Source: an uncultured Eubacterium sp.
Lineage (GTDB): Bacteria; Bacillota; Clostridia; Lachnospirales; Lachnospiraceae
Assembly: GCA_910584065.1 (NCBI GenBank)
Contig: CAJTZN010000013.1
Coordinates: 1-64,000 of the forward strand
Direction: 5' to 3'
Length of the DNA: 64,000 bases
Shown: positions 31,368-40,462 of the stretch, one piece after another
Numbering within the stretch: position 1 is the stretch's first letter
Layout of the letters: each line of letters starts with the position of its first letter
Notes under the pieces: generated by a model
What the model saw: only the letters and a program-made list of their open reading frames with translations
Database searches by the model: none
What the model was told of the DNA's origin: nothing
Made by a program: the position numbers and the translations under genes

Positions 31368-32753
31368 ATGAAAAATGGGAAGGATAACAAAGGGAAGAGG
31401 ACTGGTTTTAGGCGGGGAGGCATCCGGTATGCCTGCACCGTTGTTTGGATCATCATCACCTGTTTTATAAAACATTTTTTTAAGAATACCAGTCATTTAT
31501 TCCGTATGCGGGCGGCGGCGGTGACCTGTATCCTGGCAGCAGCCGCGGTGCTGGTCGTGGAAGTGTCGCATTCCTCGACAGAAGTGGAAGACGCGCACCT
31601 TGTACTGTGCATGAGCCAGAAAGGGAATGAGGTCACGGAAGGATATGAGGATCCTGTTATTTGTGATCTTGTGCTGGAGAACGACGGGGGGAATGATCTG
31701 ACAGATGTGCGTTTTTATATTGATGGCCGGCACGAGGGATTCTCTTTTGTATTGGAAGAAGGTAAGAACGGGGATACGCTCCCGTCTGGCGGTAAATGGA
31801 GAGCAAAAGTAGTTATGGATCCGGGCCGGAACGAAGGCGAGTATTTTGTTCCGGTGGCGGCAGAAGCCGAAGAATTGGACGAGCGTGTCGAACAGGTTGT
31901 GCGGTTTGTCGTAAAGGAAGCGGCAGAACCATCGGGGACCCCGGACATTGGCAGACCGTCTCCGACGGAGGGATCGCCGGAACCGGAAAAAACGCCGGCG
32001 GCGGGAACAACACCAGAGCCAGGAGGATCACCGGAGCCGGGAACAACACCAGAACCAGGAGGATCACCGGAGCCGGGTAGACCGCCGGTATCGGTACAGA
32101 CAGAAAAACCCGAAGTGCCAGAGAAAACGGAGGACAAAAGGCCGGATATGGAGTCCGGGCCAGCAGAAAAAAAGAAGCCGGGAATAGAAAAGACGGATGC
32201 GGCGTCAAAAGAAGCGCTCGCACAGGAACAAAAATCCAGAACACCGAAACCAAAGCCATCAAAAACCGGTAAACCAACGGAGTCCCCTGTGAGGGAAGCT
32301 TCTTCGGCAGAAGCGAAAGGTGGAGATGCCGAAAAAAACGATGACATCATCCGCGTAGATGTGCCGACAAATGCGCGTCTGTTCATGAATCCGATGGCAC
32401 TGGAGGAAAACGGACAGATTTCTTCTTCCCGCCTGCCGATCACGAACCATTCGGATTTCCCGTTGGATATCGAGATCAGACGAGGCGTTTTGGATATCCG
32501 GCAGAATGGCGGTCTGATACGGAAAAACTGTACATTAAATATGGATATTTTGAGGAATGAACAGGTTATTGTGGCCATCCGCAACCTGAGGGAGGGGATC
32601 AACCCGATTCACACGTCATTTTTACTTCCGTCCGGGAACACGGCATATATAAGATTTTTTGGCAGTGTGGACGCGGGAACGGAATATTTGTGGGAAGATG
32701 GCGACCTGAAGGCAAATATACTTTTTTGTTTCAGTAAAAGCAAAGGAAAATGA
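31368..32753 (+). CDS. Membrane-anchored Pro-rich surface protein (surface cluster gene 3)
   Basis: A 461-residue protein. The N-terminus is basic with two hydrophobic stretches (about 22-36 and 47-65). A beta-rich domain follows (about 70-185), then a long low-complexity stalk (about 190-320) with repeats such as TPEPGGSPEPGTTPEPGG, and a C-terminal domain (about 325-460) with LFMNPMALEENGQI and PITNHSDFPLDIEI, the same N-P-x-x-L ... N-x-S-D pattern as in cluster gene 2. This looks like an anchor-stalk-binding-domain layout that could present or cap the secreted protein. The pairing is inferred. The start is ATG 31368 after AGGGGTG. A hairpin with T run follows at 32800. Confidence 0.72.
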   Translation: MKNGKDNKGKRTGFRRGGIRYACTVVWIIITCFIKHFFKNTSHLFRMRAAAVTCILAAAAVLVVEVSHSSTEVEDAHLVLCMSQKGNEVTEGYEDPVICDLVLENDGGNDLTDVRFYIDGRHEGFSFVLEEGKNGDTLPSGGKWRAKVVMDPGRNEGEYFVPVAAEAEELDERVEQVVRFVVKEAAEPSGTPDIGRPSPTEGSPEPEKTPAAGTTPEPGGSPEPGTTPEPGGSPEPGRPPVSVQTEKPEVPEKTEDKRPDMESGPAEKKKPGIEKTDAASKEALAQEQKSRTPKPKPSKTGKPTESPVREASSAEAKGGDAEKNDDIIRVDVPTNARLFMNPMALEENGQISSSRLPITNHSDFPLDIEIRRGVLDIRQNGGLIRKNCTLNMDILRNEQVIVAIRNLREGINPIHTSFLLPSGNTAYIRFFGSVDAGTEYLWEDGDLKANILFCFSKSKGK

Positions 32754-32799
32754 TGCCCGGAAGCAAATGATGCAAGGGCGGATATAAAGCGGAACAAGG

Positions 32800-32848
32800 G
32801 CAGACGCACGTACGATGCAAAAAATCATGAGCGCGTCTGTCTCTTTTT
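32800..32848 (+). terminator. Probable terminator after the surface cluster
   Basis: CAGACGC (32801-32807) pairs with GCGTCTG (32833-32839), followed by TCTCTTTTT. The loop is 25 nt, larger than usual, which lowers confidence. Confidence 0.5.
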
Positions 32849-32868
32849 GCTGCCATTGATGAAAAGTT

Positions 32869-32897
32869 TTGACAGATTCGCCAAAACATATTAAAAT
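32869..32897 (+). promoter_or_regulatory. Promoter of the first GGDEF gene
   Basis: A perfect TTGACA (32869-32874) and TAAAAT (32892-32897) are 17 nt apart. The spacer and flanks closely match the promoter of the second GGDEF gene at 36245-36273. Confidence 0.75.
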
Positions 32898-32948
32898 AGT
32901 ATTTGGAGGTTTGTGCCATTTGTCCATACGAAGAGAAAGGGGAGGAAA

Positions 32949-34850
32949 ATGTTTGCAAACGGTAGAAAAACAATTGGTCTTTTTATATTCAACCCGCATG
33001 AAGATTACGAGGGAGAAGTGATCCGGGCAGCGTCGTTACGGGCGAAACAGCTTGGATACAACCTGGCCGTATTTTCCAATTACGGGGCGTTCGGAATTAC
33101 GGGAAACGCCCATGAGATCGGGGAAATGATGATATTTGACCTGCCTGATTATGAAAAATTGGCCGGAGTCATTCTGGCGATTGATACGTTTTCCATCCAG
33201 GAAGCGTGCGAGCAGATTTTGCATTATATCAGGGAGCAATGTTCGTGTCCGGTTGTCACCCTGCGTAAACAGATTGACGGTTTCAACAATATACTGATCC
33301 GCGAGGGGAATTCCATGCAGGAGATCACCCGGCATATTATTGAGGTACATGGTAAGAAAGATATTGCTTTTATGAGCGGGCCGGAGGACCGGGTGGACGC
33401 ACAGGAGCGGCTCGCCAGTTTCCAGTCCGTGATGGAAGAGTATGGGTATCCCATCGGGGAACACCGGGTGTTTTACGGCGATTTTTGGAGGGGAAAAGGG
33501 AAGGAAGCCTGCGATTGGTTTTCTTATGATGGAACGTTTCCGCAGGCCATTGTGTGCGCGAACGATCATATGGCGTACGCCATCGCTGATGAACTATTTG
33601 AGCGGGGCGTCAGGGTGCCGGAGGATGTGCTCGTGACAGGGTATGACGGTCTGAGCGAGGGGAGCCGCTATGACCCGAAGCTGACGACTGCCCGCATCAA
33701 TTTTTACCGCATGGCGGAGAAAGCGGTCGATCTGATCAACGACCATCAGGGAGATACCGATTTGGAGGAAATTTATGTGGAGCCGGAGCTGGTGCTGCGC
33801 AGATCTTGCGGCTGTGTGGATACCAGTGATATTTGTGCCGATGGCCCGAGACGTTCTTTGCATAGAAGCGTCATTACGAATATGAATTTAGAGATGCAGT
33901 TTAGTTTTATGACGATCGACCTGAGCGGGGTAAAAAAGATCAATGAACTTCATGAGGTCGTGACGAAGTATATTTACAATTTGGAAAATTTCCAGCACTA
34001 TTACATATGCCTTCGGGACGATATAGAGGAGAAGAAGGATGAATTCAAGGGATATACCGAGCGGATGCATGTGCGGGTGGCGCTTCGCGACAGGCAGGAT
34101 CTGGGGGAGGTGGATATTCCGTTTGACCGGCATACACTGTTACCTGCCGAGTTTACCGGTGAGGAGCCGCAGTTCTATTTATTCCTTCCGATCCATTACC
34201 GGGAGAGCGGTTACGGCTACGAGGCCTATTGTTTTGGCGGAGAGGACAGGTACGGGAAAACTTACGGACGGTGGAATATTTCGATCGGGAACACGATTTA
34301 CAACATCAATGTGTATAACCGGATGAATGATCTGATCGCCCAGTTGGAAAACATGTATATCCAGGATGTGCTTACCGGACTGTATAACCGGCGCGGATTT
34401 GAGAATTTCGTCCGCGGGCAGTTTGAAGAGGCAAAAGCAAAAAAGCAGATGGTTTGTGTGATCGGCATCGATATGGACGGCCTGAAACCGGTCAATGATA
34501 TCTATGGACACCATGAGGGTGATTCCGCCCTGTGCGCAGTCGCGTACGCGATACGGGAGGCGTCTGTATTGAGACAGGTCAGTGCGCGGATCGGAGGGGA
34601 TGAGTTTGAAGTTTTCTTTCCGTGCAGGGATGAAGCGGCGGTGGACGAGTGGGTCACGACGTTTGAGGGCAGTTTGGACAAGTATAACGATAAATCAGGA
34701 AAACCTTATAAAGTCCATGCAAGTTATGGATACCGGATGGGGATACCGGCAGGGGAGGATACGCTTGAGAGTTATATGAAGGAAAGCGACGACCTGATGT
34801 ATAAAAATAAGATCGAAAATAAGCGCAGGAGGAATGAAACGCTGCGTTAA
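32949..34850 (+). CDS. Diguanylate cyclase with cytosolic LacI-like sensor domain (paralogue 1)
   Basis: It is predicted to make cyclic di-GMP. The 633-residue protein starts with a periplasmic-binding-protein/LacI-type ligand domain (about 1-285; TIGLFIFNPHEDYEG, IVCANDHMAYAIADELFERGVRVPEDV), but there is no signal peptide and no helix-turn-helix, so the sensor is cytosolic and not a repressor. A middle linker/sensor region (about 300-470) leads to the GGDEF domain: LTGLYNRRGFE, GIDMDGLKPVNDIYGHHEGD and an intact IGGDEFEVF near residue 549. The inhibitory RxxD I-site upstream of GGDEF is absent (LRQVSAR). ATG 32949 follows GGGGAGG. A paralogue lies at 36318, beyond cca. The ligand is unknown. 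Confidence 0.88.
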   Translation: MFANGRKTIGLFIFNPHEDYEGEVIRAASLRAKQLGYNLAVFSNYGAFGITGNAHEIGEMMIFDLPDYEKLAGVILAIDTFSIQEACEQILHYIREQCSCPVVTLRKQIDGFNNILIREGNSMQEITRHIIEVHGKKDIAFMSGPEDRVDAQERLASFQSVMEEYGYPIGEHRVFYGDFWRGKGKEACDWFSYDGTFPQAIVCANDHMAYAIADELFERGVRVPEDVLVTGYDGLSEGSRYDPKLTTARINFYRMAEKAVDLINDHQGDTDLEEIYVEPELVLRRSCGCVDTSDICADGPRRSLHRSVITNMNLEMQFSFMTIDLSGVKKINELHEVVTKYIYNLENFQHYYICLRDDIEEKKDEFKGYTERMHVRVALRDRQDLGEVDIPFDRHTLLPAEFTGEEPQFYLFLPIHYRESGYGYEAYCFGGEDRYGKTYGRWNISIGNTIYNINVYNRMNDLIAQLENMYIQDVLTGLYNRRGFENFVRGQFEEAKAKKQMVCVIGIDMDGLKPVNDIYGHHEGDSALCAVAYAIREASVLRQVSARIGGDEFEVFFPCRDEAAVDEWVTTFEGSLDKYNDKSGKPYKVHASYGYRMGIPAGEDTLESYMKESDDLMYKNKIENKRRRNETLR

Positions 34851-34867
34851 AAGAAAAGGAGACGCGT

Positions 34868-36301
34868 ATGCACATACCCGGTAAAGTTCGTTTTATATTA
34901 GACCGCCTGAAGGAAAACCAATATGAGGGTTACGCGGTGGGGGGCTGCGTCCGGGACAGTATCATGGGAAGGGTGCCGGAGGATTGGGATATTACTACGT
35001 CGGCGAAACCGCAGGAGATCAAGCGGATCTTTCCGCGGACCATTGATACGGGGATTGCCCACGGAACGGTGACAGTCATGATCGATGGTGAGGGGTTTGA
35101 GGTGACAACGTATCGTGTGGACGGGAAATATGAGGATCACAGGCATCCGAAAGAGGTTTTGTTTACCCCGAATCTGGAGGAAGATTTGAAAAGAAGGGAT
35201 TTTACGATCAACGCGATGGCGTTTAACCCGGATTCCGGTATCGTGGATCTGTTTGGCGGGAGAAAGGATATCGAGCATGGATGTATCCGCTGTGTGGGGA
35301 ATCCGGTGGAGCGGTTTGGCGAGGATGCGCTGCGCATGCTGCGGGGCGTGCGTTTTGCGGGACAGCTCGGATTTGAGATCGAGGAGGAAACGCTCGGGGC
35401 CATTCGTACGTGCGCCGATACGATCACCAATGTCAGCGCCGAGCGGATACGGGTGGAACTGACGAAGCTTCTCATGTCGAAACATCCGGAGAAGCTGTTA
35501 CAGGCAGAGGAAACCGGGCTTTGCCGGTTTTTTCTTCCGGAATTTCCGGATATGATGCGCACGGAGCAGAACAACCCGCATCATTGTTATTGTGTGGGGG
35601 AGCACTCGATCGAGGCCGTCAAAAATATGCAGCAGGTCTGCAGGCGCTTTCTGGACAGGGAAAAGGCAGAGTCATGCCTTTCCCCGTATAACGGTGTTTT
35701 TTCGGAGGAGAAGGTAAACACGATCCTGCTCTTTGCCGCGCTGCTGCATGATGTGGGAAAGACCGTGTGCAGGACAACGGATGCCGATGGCGTGGATCAT
35801 TTTTACGGACATGACGCGAAAGGCGCGGAAATGGCGGAAGTCATTTTAAAAAGGTTTCGCTTTGACAATGATACCATCCGTATCGTCACGGGTCTGATCC
35901 GCTTTCACGAGCGGCGGCATGACGGGAGCTGTAAGACGATGCGCCGTCTGATCAGTAAGGCGGGGACGGAGATCATGCCATATCTGTTTTTGCTGCGGGA
36001 GGCGGATGTGAGGTCGCAGAGTGAGTATGAACGGGAAGAGAAGCTGGCGCTCATCGAAGAGGGGCGGCAGATGTACGCTGACATATCCAGCGCGAAAGAG
36101 CCGGTCGGTATACGGGATCTCGCCGTGACGGGAAATGATCTGATAGGACTGGGAATTCGACCCGGGCCAAAGATCGGGGAACTGCTGCGTATACTTTTGG
36201 AACTGGTGATAGAAGATCCGTCTAAGAATGAGCGAAAACTTCTTTTGACAGAAGCGCAAAAACATATTAAAATAAAAAATGAATGTTCATGCCGTTCATG
36301 A
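34868..36301 (+). CDS. cca: CCA tRNA nucleotidyltransferase
   Basis: It adds or repairs the 3' CCA of tRNAs without a template. The 477-residue class II enzyme has the nucleotidyltransferase motif GGCVRDSIMGR, the metal-binding pair in PEDWDITTSA, the basic motif RRDFTINAMA, the head-neck segment with EDALRMLRGVRFA, and a C-terminal HD domain with LLHDVGKT. It is therefore of the longer HD-containing type. A good ribosome-binding site precedes ATG 34868. Its last codons (about 36240-36301, LLLTEAQKHIKIK onward) coincide with the promoter of the following GGDEF gene. That DNA is homologous to the promoter region of the first GGDEF gene, so the C-terminus may be a product of that duplication. 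Confidence 0.93.
   Translation: MHIPGKVRFILDRLKENQYEGYAVGGCVRDSIMGRVPEDWDITTSAKPQEIKRIFPRTIDTGIAHGTVTVMIDGEGFEVTTYRVDGKYEDHRHPKEVLFTPNLEEDLKRRDFTINAMAFNPDSGIVDLFGGRKDIEHGCIRCVGNPVERFGEDALRMLRGVRFAGQLGFEIEEETLGAIRTCADTITNVSAERIRVELTKLLMSKHPEKLLQAEETGLCRFFLPEFPDMMRTEQNNPHHCYCVGEHSIEAVKNMQQVCRRFLDREKAESCLSPYNGVFSEEKVNTILLFAALLHDVGKTVCRTTDADGVDHFYGHDAKGAEMAEVILKRFRFDNDTIRIVTGLIRFHERRHDGSCKTMRRLISKAGTEIMPYLFLLREADVRSQSEYEREEKLALIEEGRQMYADISSAKEPVGIRDLAVTGNDLIGLGIRPGPKIGELLRILLELVIEDPSKNERKLLLTEAQKHIKIKNECSCRS
36245..36273 (+). promoter_or_regulatory. Promoter of the second GGDEF gene, inside the cca coding end
   Basis: TTGACA (36245-36250) and TAAAAT (36268-36273) are 17 nt apart. The stretch ACATATTAAAATA and TTGACAGA are identical to the first GGDEF promoter, which points to a shared duplicated origin. 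Confidence 0.75.
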
Positions 36302-36317
36302 GATAGGAGGCGGGCAT

Positions 36318-38261
36318 ATGTTTCAAAATGGAAGAAAGACGATTGGTCTGTTTATCTTTAATCCCAAAGGAGACTTTCAGAGCGAGATTTGCCGTACGAT
36401 GGCGGTCCGGGCGGAGCAGTTGGGATATAATCTGGCTGTTTTTTCCAGTTATGGCGCGTATGGGACAGATGGAAGCGGTTATGAAACGGGGGAGATGATG
36501 ATTTATGATCTACCCGATTATGAAAAGTTTGACGGAATCGTACTTGCGCTTGATACGTTTTCAATCGAGGGGGCAAGAGAGAAGGTAATTGGGGATATCG
36601 AGAAATATTCCTCCTGTCCGGTTGTCAGCCTGCGTGTACCGGTAGAGGGGGTCCATAACATTCTGATCCGCGAAGAAAATTCAATGGAGAAGATCACACG
36701 TCATGTCATTGAAACGCATGGGAAAAGAGATATTGCTTTTATGACAGGGGTAAAAGGGCGGGAAGATGCTGAGATGCGGCTTTCATGTTTCAAGAAGGTG
36801 ATGGCGGAATACGGGTATCCGATAGGGGAGCACCGGGTGTTTTACGGTGATTTTTGGAAAGGGAAGGGAAAAGCGGCGTGCGACTGGTTTTTGTCTGACG
36901 GGACGTATCCGGAAGCCATTTTGTGCGCCAATGATTATATGGCATTGTCAGTTATTGATGAATTGTTCGAGCGGGGACTACGCGTGCCGGATGATGTGAT
37001 CGTTACGGGATATGATGGTCTGGAAGAAGGTGAGTACTATAATCCTTCCCTCACGACCATTCATGTCGATTTTGAGGATATGGCGTATAAGGCGGTGGAT
37101 CTGATCGAACGGCATCAGCAGGACGATGAGGTGGAGACACTTTACGCGGAACTGGAGACGGTACCGCGGGTGTCATGTGGCTGTCAGTCATTGGACAGTA
37201 CAGCGGTGACCGCCGGACGCTGCTCTTTGCACAAGGCAATGATGGAGGGCGATAATGTAGATATGCAGTTCAGTTTTATGACGATTGATCTGAGTGGAGT
37301 CAAGAGCATCGGGAAACTGCATGAAGTGATCGCGAAGTACATATATAACGTGGAAGGATTTGAAAATTATTATGTCTGCCTGCGGGAAGATATAGCGCTC
37401 GGGGAAAATGTTCTTACGACATCTCAAAAGGGAATTGAGGGAAAGGGTGGGACAGGTACCGGATATACGGATCGGATGCATGTCCGGGCGGCGATCCAGC
37501 ACAGGGAAGATCTAGGAGAGGTTGATATCGCGTTTGACCGGCATATGCTTTTACCAAACGAACTGATCGATGATACGCCGCAGTGTTACTATTTTGTCCC
37601 CATTCATTACCGCGACAACGGATACGGGTATGAGGCCTATTCTTTTGGCGGCCGGAAAAGGTACGGCAAGACGTATGTCAGGTGGAACATCTCGATTTCG
37701 AATGCGATCTATAATATCATTTCATATAATCGGATGAATGATCTTATATTCGAACTTGAGAATATGTATATCCAGGACACGCTTACCGGTCTGTATAACC
37801 GTCGGGGATTTGAAAAATACGCGGGCGAGCAGTTTTCCCAGGCGAAACTAAGCCAGGGGATGGTATGCGTGATCGGTATTGATATGGATGGTCTGAAACC
37901 GATCAATGATATATATGGGCATCATGAGGGAGATTCCGCGCTGTGTGTGGTCGGATACGCGATCAAGGAGGCGGTCGTTCCCGGGCAGATCGGAGCGAGG
38001 ATCGGCGGGGATGAGTTTGAGGTCATTTTCCCGAGCAGGCGCGAAGAGGATGTCAGGTGCTGGGTTGAGACGTTTGAGCGCAGCCTGGATGCCTATAATA
38101 AAAAATCGGGAAAGCCTTATGAGGTCCACGCCAGTCTGGGATACCGTGCCGGCATTCCCGCGGTGGATGATACGCTTGCCGGTTATATGAAAGAAAGCGA
38201 CGATATCATGTACAAAAATAAGATAGAGAATAAACGCAAAAGAAATGAATTACTGCGATAA
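36318..38261 (+). CDS. Diguanylate cyclase with cytosolic LacI-like sensor domain (paralogue 2)
   Basis: Same architecture as the gene at 32949: LacI-type ligand domain without helix-turn-helix (about 1-290), middle region, and GGDEF domain with LTGLYNRRGFEKYAGEQ and intact IGGDEFEVIF near residue 563. It has no I-site. It is 647 residues, with a short extra loop (about 365-385, TSQKGIEGKGGTGTG) compared with paralogue 1. Sequence identity is high in the GGDEF half and lower in the ligand half (compare MSGPEDRVDA with MTGVKGREDA), which suggests that the sensed ligand has diverged while the output is kept. ATG 36318 lies 7 nt after TAGGAGG. tex follows after 26 nt. Confidence 0.88.
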   Translation: MFQNGRKTIGLFIFNPKGDFQSEICRTMAVRAEQLGYNLAVFSSYGAYGTDGSGYETGEMMIYDLPDYEKFDGIVLALDTFSIEGAREKVIGDIEKYSSCPVVSLRVPVEGVHNILIREENSMEKITRHVIETHGKRDIAFMTGVKGREDAEMRLSCFKKVMAEYGYPIGEHRVFYGDFWKGKGKAACDWFLSDGTYPEAILCANDYMALSVIDELFERGLRVPDDVIVTGYDGLEEGEYYNPSLTTIHVDFEDMAYKAVDLIERHQQDDEVETLYAELETVPRVSCGCQSLDSTAVTAGRCSLHKAMMEGDNVDMQFSFMTIDLSGVKSIGKLHEVIAKYIYNVEGFENYYVCLREDIALGENVLTTSQKGIEGKGGTGTGYTDRMHVRAAIQHREDLGEVDIAFDRHMLLPNELIDDTPQCYYFVPIHYRDNGYGYEAYSFGGRKRYGKTYVRWNISISNAIYNIISYNRMNDLIFELENMYIQDTLTGLYNRRGFEKYAGEQFSQAKLSQGMVCVIGIDMDGLKPINDIYGHHEGDSALCVVGYAIKEAVVPGQIGARIGGDEFEVIFPSRREEDVRCWVETFERSLDAYNKKSGKPYEVHASLGYRAGIPAVDDTLAGYMKESDDIMYKNKIENKRKRNELLR

Positions 38262-38287
38262 AAGAAGAAAGAGAAAAGAGGAAGATT

Positions 38288-40429
38288 ATGGATATCAATC
38301 AGAAAATAGCAGGAGAACTTGATATAAAAACCTGGCAGGTTGAGGCGGTCGTAAACCTGATCGACGAGGGAAATACGATTCCGTTTATCGCCAGATACCG
38401 AAAGGAGCAGCACGGGGCGCTCGATGATGAGCAGCTCAGAAACCTGAATGAGCGGCTTACGTATTTGAGGAATTTAGAGGAAAAGAAGGAGCAGGTTCTC
38501 TCCAGCATTGAAGAGCAGGGAAAACTGACGGAAGAGTTGCGTCAGCAGATTCTGGCGGCTGAGACGCAGGTCGTAGTGGAAGATCTGTACCGGCCGTACC
38601 GGCCGAAACGGCGCACGAGGGCGACAATCGCCAAGGAAAAAGGCCTCGAGGGGCTGGCAAATATCATCCTGTTACAGAAGACGCAGCGGTCACTGGAACA
38701 GGAGGCAGAGGAGTATATTTCCGAAGAAAAAGGCGTTAGTTCGGCGGAGGATGCGATTCAGGGAGCGATGGATATCATCGCGGAGTCCGTTGCCGACGAG
38801 GCGGATTACCGGTTTTACATCCGCAAGCTGACAGTGGACGAGGGTGTTCTCGTTTCCGTGGCAAAGGATGAAAAGGAAAAATCCGTTTATGAAAATTATT
38901 ATGAATTTGAGGAAGCGGTGAAAAAAATCGCGGGATACCGTATTCTCGCGATCAACCGTGGGGAAAAGGAAAAATTCCTCACAGTCCGGATCGAGGCGCC
39001 GGAGGAGAGGATCCTGCGGTATTTGGAAAAGAAAGTGATCACCAATGAAAATGAGAATACGACGGAATGCCTGCGCGAGGTTGTGGCAGACAGCTATAAG
39101 CGGCTGATCGCGCCTTCGATCGAGAGGGAGATCCGCAGCGAGCTGACTGAGAAGGCGGAAGACGGCGCCATCAAAGTGTTTGGAAAAAATTTGACGCAGC
39201 TTCTCATGCAGCCGCCGATCACGGGAAAGGTCGTTCTCGGATGGGATCCGGCGTTCCGTACCGGCTGTAAGCTGGCGGTCGTCGATGAGACGGGCAAGGT
39301 ACTGGATACGATCGTCGTCTATCCGACGGAGCCGCAAAATAAGATCGCGGAGACGAAGAAGATCGTGAAAGGGTTTATCGATAAATACAATGTGTCCCTT
39401 ATTTCAGTGGGAAATGGTACGGCGTCGCGCGAATCCGAGATGGTGATCGTCGATATGCTCAAAGAGATCAATAAGCCGGTGCAGTATGTGATCGTAAATG
39501 AAGCCGGCGCGTCTGTCTATTCCGCCAGCAAACTGGCAACGGAGGAATTTCCGAATTTTGACGTCGGCCAGCGAAGTGCCGTTTCGATCGCCAGGCGTCT
39601 ACAGGATCCACTGGCGGAACTCGTTAAGATCGATCCCAAGTCGATCGGCGTCGGCCAGTACCAGCATGACATGAACCAGAAGAAACTGAGCGAGGCGCTT
39701 TCTGCGGTGGTTGAAGATTGCGTGAACAATGTGGGAGTCGACCTGAATACGGCGTCCGCCTCTCTTTTACAGTATATTTCTGGCATATCCAAGCCGATTG
39801 CCAAAAACATCGTTTCCTACCGCGAAGAAAACGGGAGGTTCACGAGCCGGAAACAGCTTTTGAAAGTGGCGAAGCTCGGCCCGAAGGCATTTGAACAGTG
39901 CGCGGGATTTATGCGCATCAGCGACGGTGACAACCCGCTCGACGGCACGAGCGTCCATCCGGAGTCCTATGAGGCGGCGGGTGAGCTGCTGAAAACGCTG
40001 GGCCTGAAACCGGATGACATCCGGGGAGGTGTCGTGGGATTGTCGCTGCTGGCAAAAGACCGGAAGAGGCTTTCTGATAAACTCGGTGTGGGAGAACTGA
40101 CGCTGAATGATATGATCCGGGAGCTGGAGAAACCCGGCCGTGACCCGAGGGAGGAGATGCCGAAACCGGTGCTGCGCACCGATGTACTGGAGATGAAGGA
40201 TCTGACGGAGGGCATGATCCTGAAAGGGACGGTTCGAAATGTCATTGATTTCGGTGCTTTTGTCGATATTGGCGTCCACCAGGACGGACTGGTGCATATT
40301 TCAAAGCTGACGAACAAGAAGTTTGTCAAGCATCCGCTGGAAGTGGTAAGTGTAGGTGATGTCGTAGAAGTGAAGGTGCTCGCGGTAGATCTGCAGAAAA
40401 AGAGGATCCAGCTGTCTATGATTTTATGA
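38288..40429 (+). CDS. tex: Tex-family RNA-binding transcription accessory protein
   Basis: Tex proteins bind nucleic acid and affect transcription of some genes. The 713-residue protein shows the full family layout: Tex N-terminal helical region (IPFIARYRKEQHGALDD), a YqgF/RNase H-like domain (VLGWDPAFRTGCKLAVVDE), helix-hairpin-helix domains (VNTASASLL-like, seen here as DLNTASASLLQYISG and FTSRKQLLKVAKLGPKAFEQ) and a C-terminal S1 domain (GTVRNVIDFGAFVDIGVHQD). Length and motifs are complete. The start is ATG 38288 after a GAGGAAG site. It is in line with the upstream GGDEF gene and the downstream lipoprotein and may be co-transcribed. Confidence 0.94.
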   Translation: MDINQKIAGELDIKTWQVEAVVNLIDEGNTIPFIARYRKEQHGALDDEQLRNLNERLTYLRNLEEKKEQVLSSIEEQGKLTEELRQQILAAETQVVVEDLYRPYRPKRRTRATIAKEKGLEGLANIILLQKTQRSLEQEAEEYISEEKGVSSAEDAIQGAMDIIAESVADEADYRFYIRKLTVDEGVLVSVAKDEKEKSVYENYYEFEEAVKKIAGYRILAINRGEKEKFLTVRIEAPEERILRYLEKKVITNENENTTECLREVVADSYKRLIAPSIEREIRSELTEKAEDGAIKVFGKNLTQLLMQPPITGKVVLGWDPAFRTGCKLAVVDETGKVLDTIVVYPTEPQNKIAETKKIVKGFIDKYNVSLISVGNGTASRESEMVIVDMLKEINKPVQYVIVNEAGASVYSASKLATEEFPNFDVGQRSAVSIARRLQDPLAELVKIDPKSIGVGQYQHDMNQKKLSEALSAVVEDCVNNVGVDLNTASASLLQYISGISKPIAKNIVSYREENGRFTSRKQLLKVAKLGPKAFEQCAGFMRISDGDNPLDGTSVHPESYEAAGELLKTLGLKPDDIRGGVVGLSLLAKDRKRLSDKLGVGELTLNDMIRELEKPGRDPREEMPKPVLRTDVLEMKDLTEGMILKGTVRNVIDFGAFVDIGVHQDGLVHISKLTNKKFVKHPLEVVSVGDVVEVKVLAVDLQKKRIQLSMIL

Positions 40430-40462
40430 TTATGATTTTCGATACCAGGGAGGTTCCTTGTC

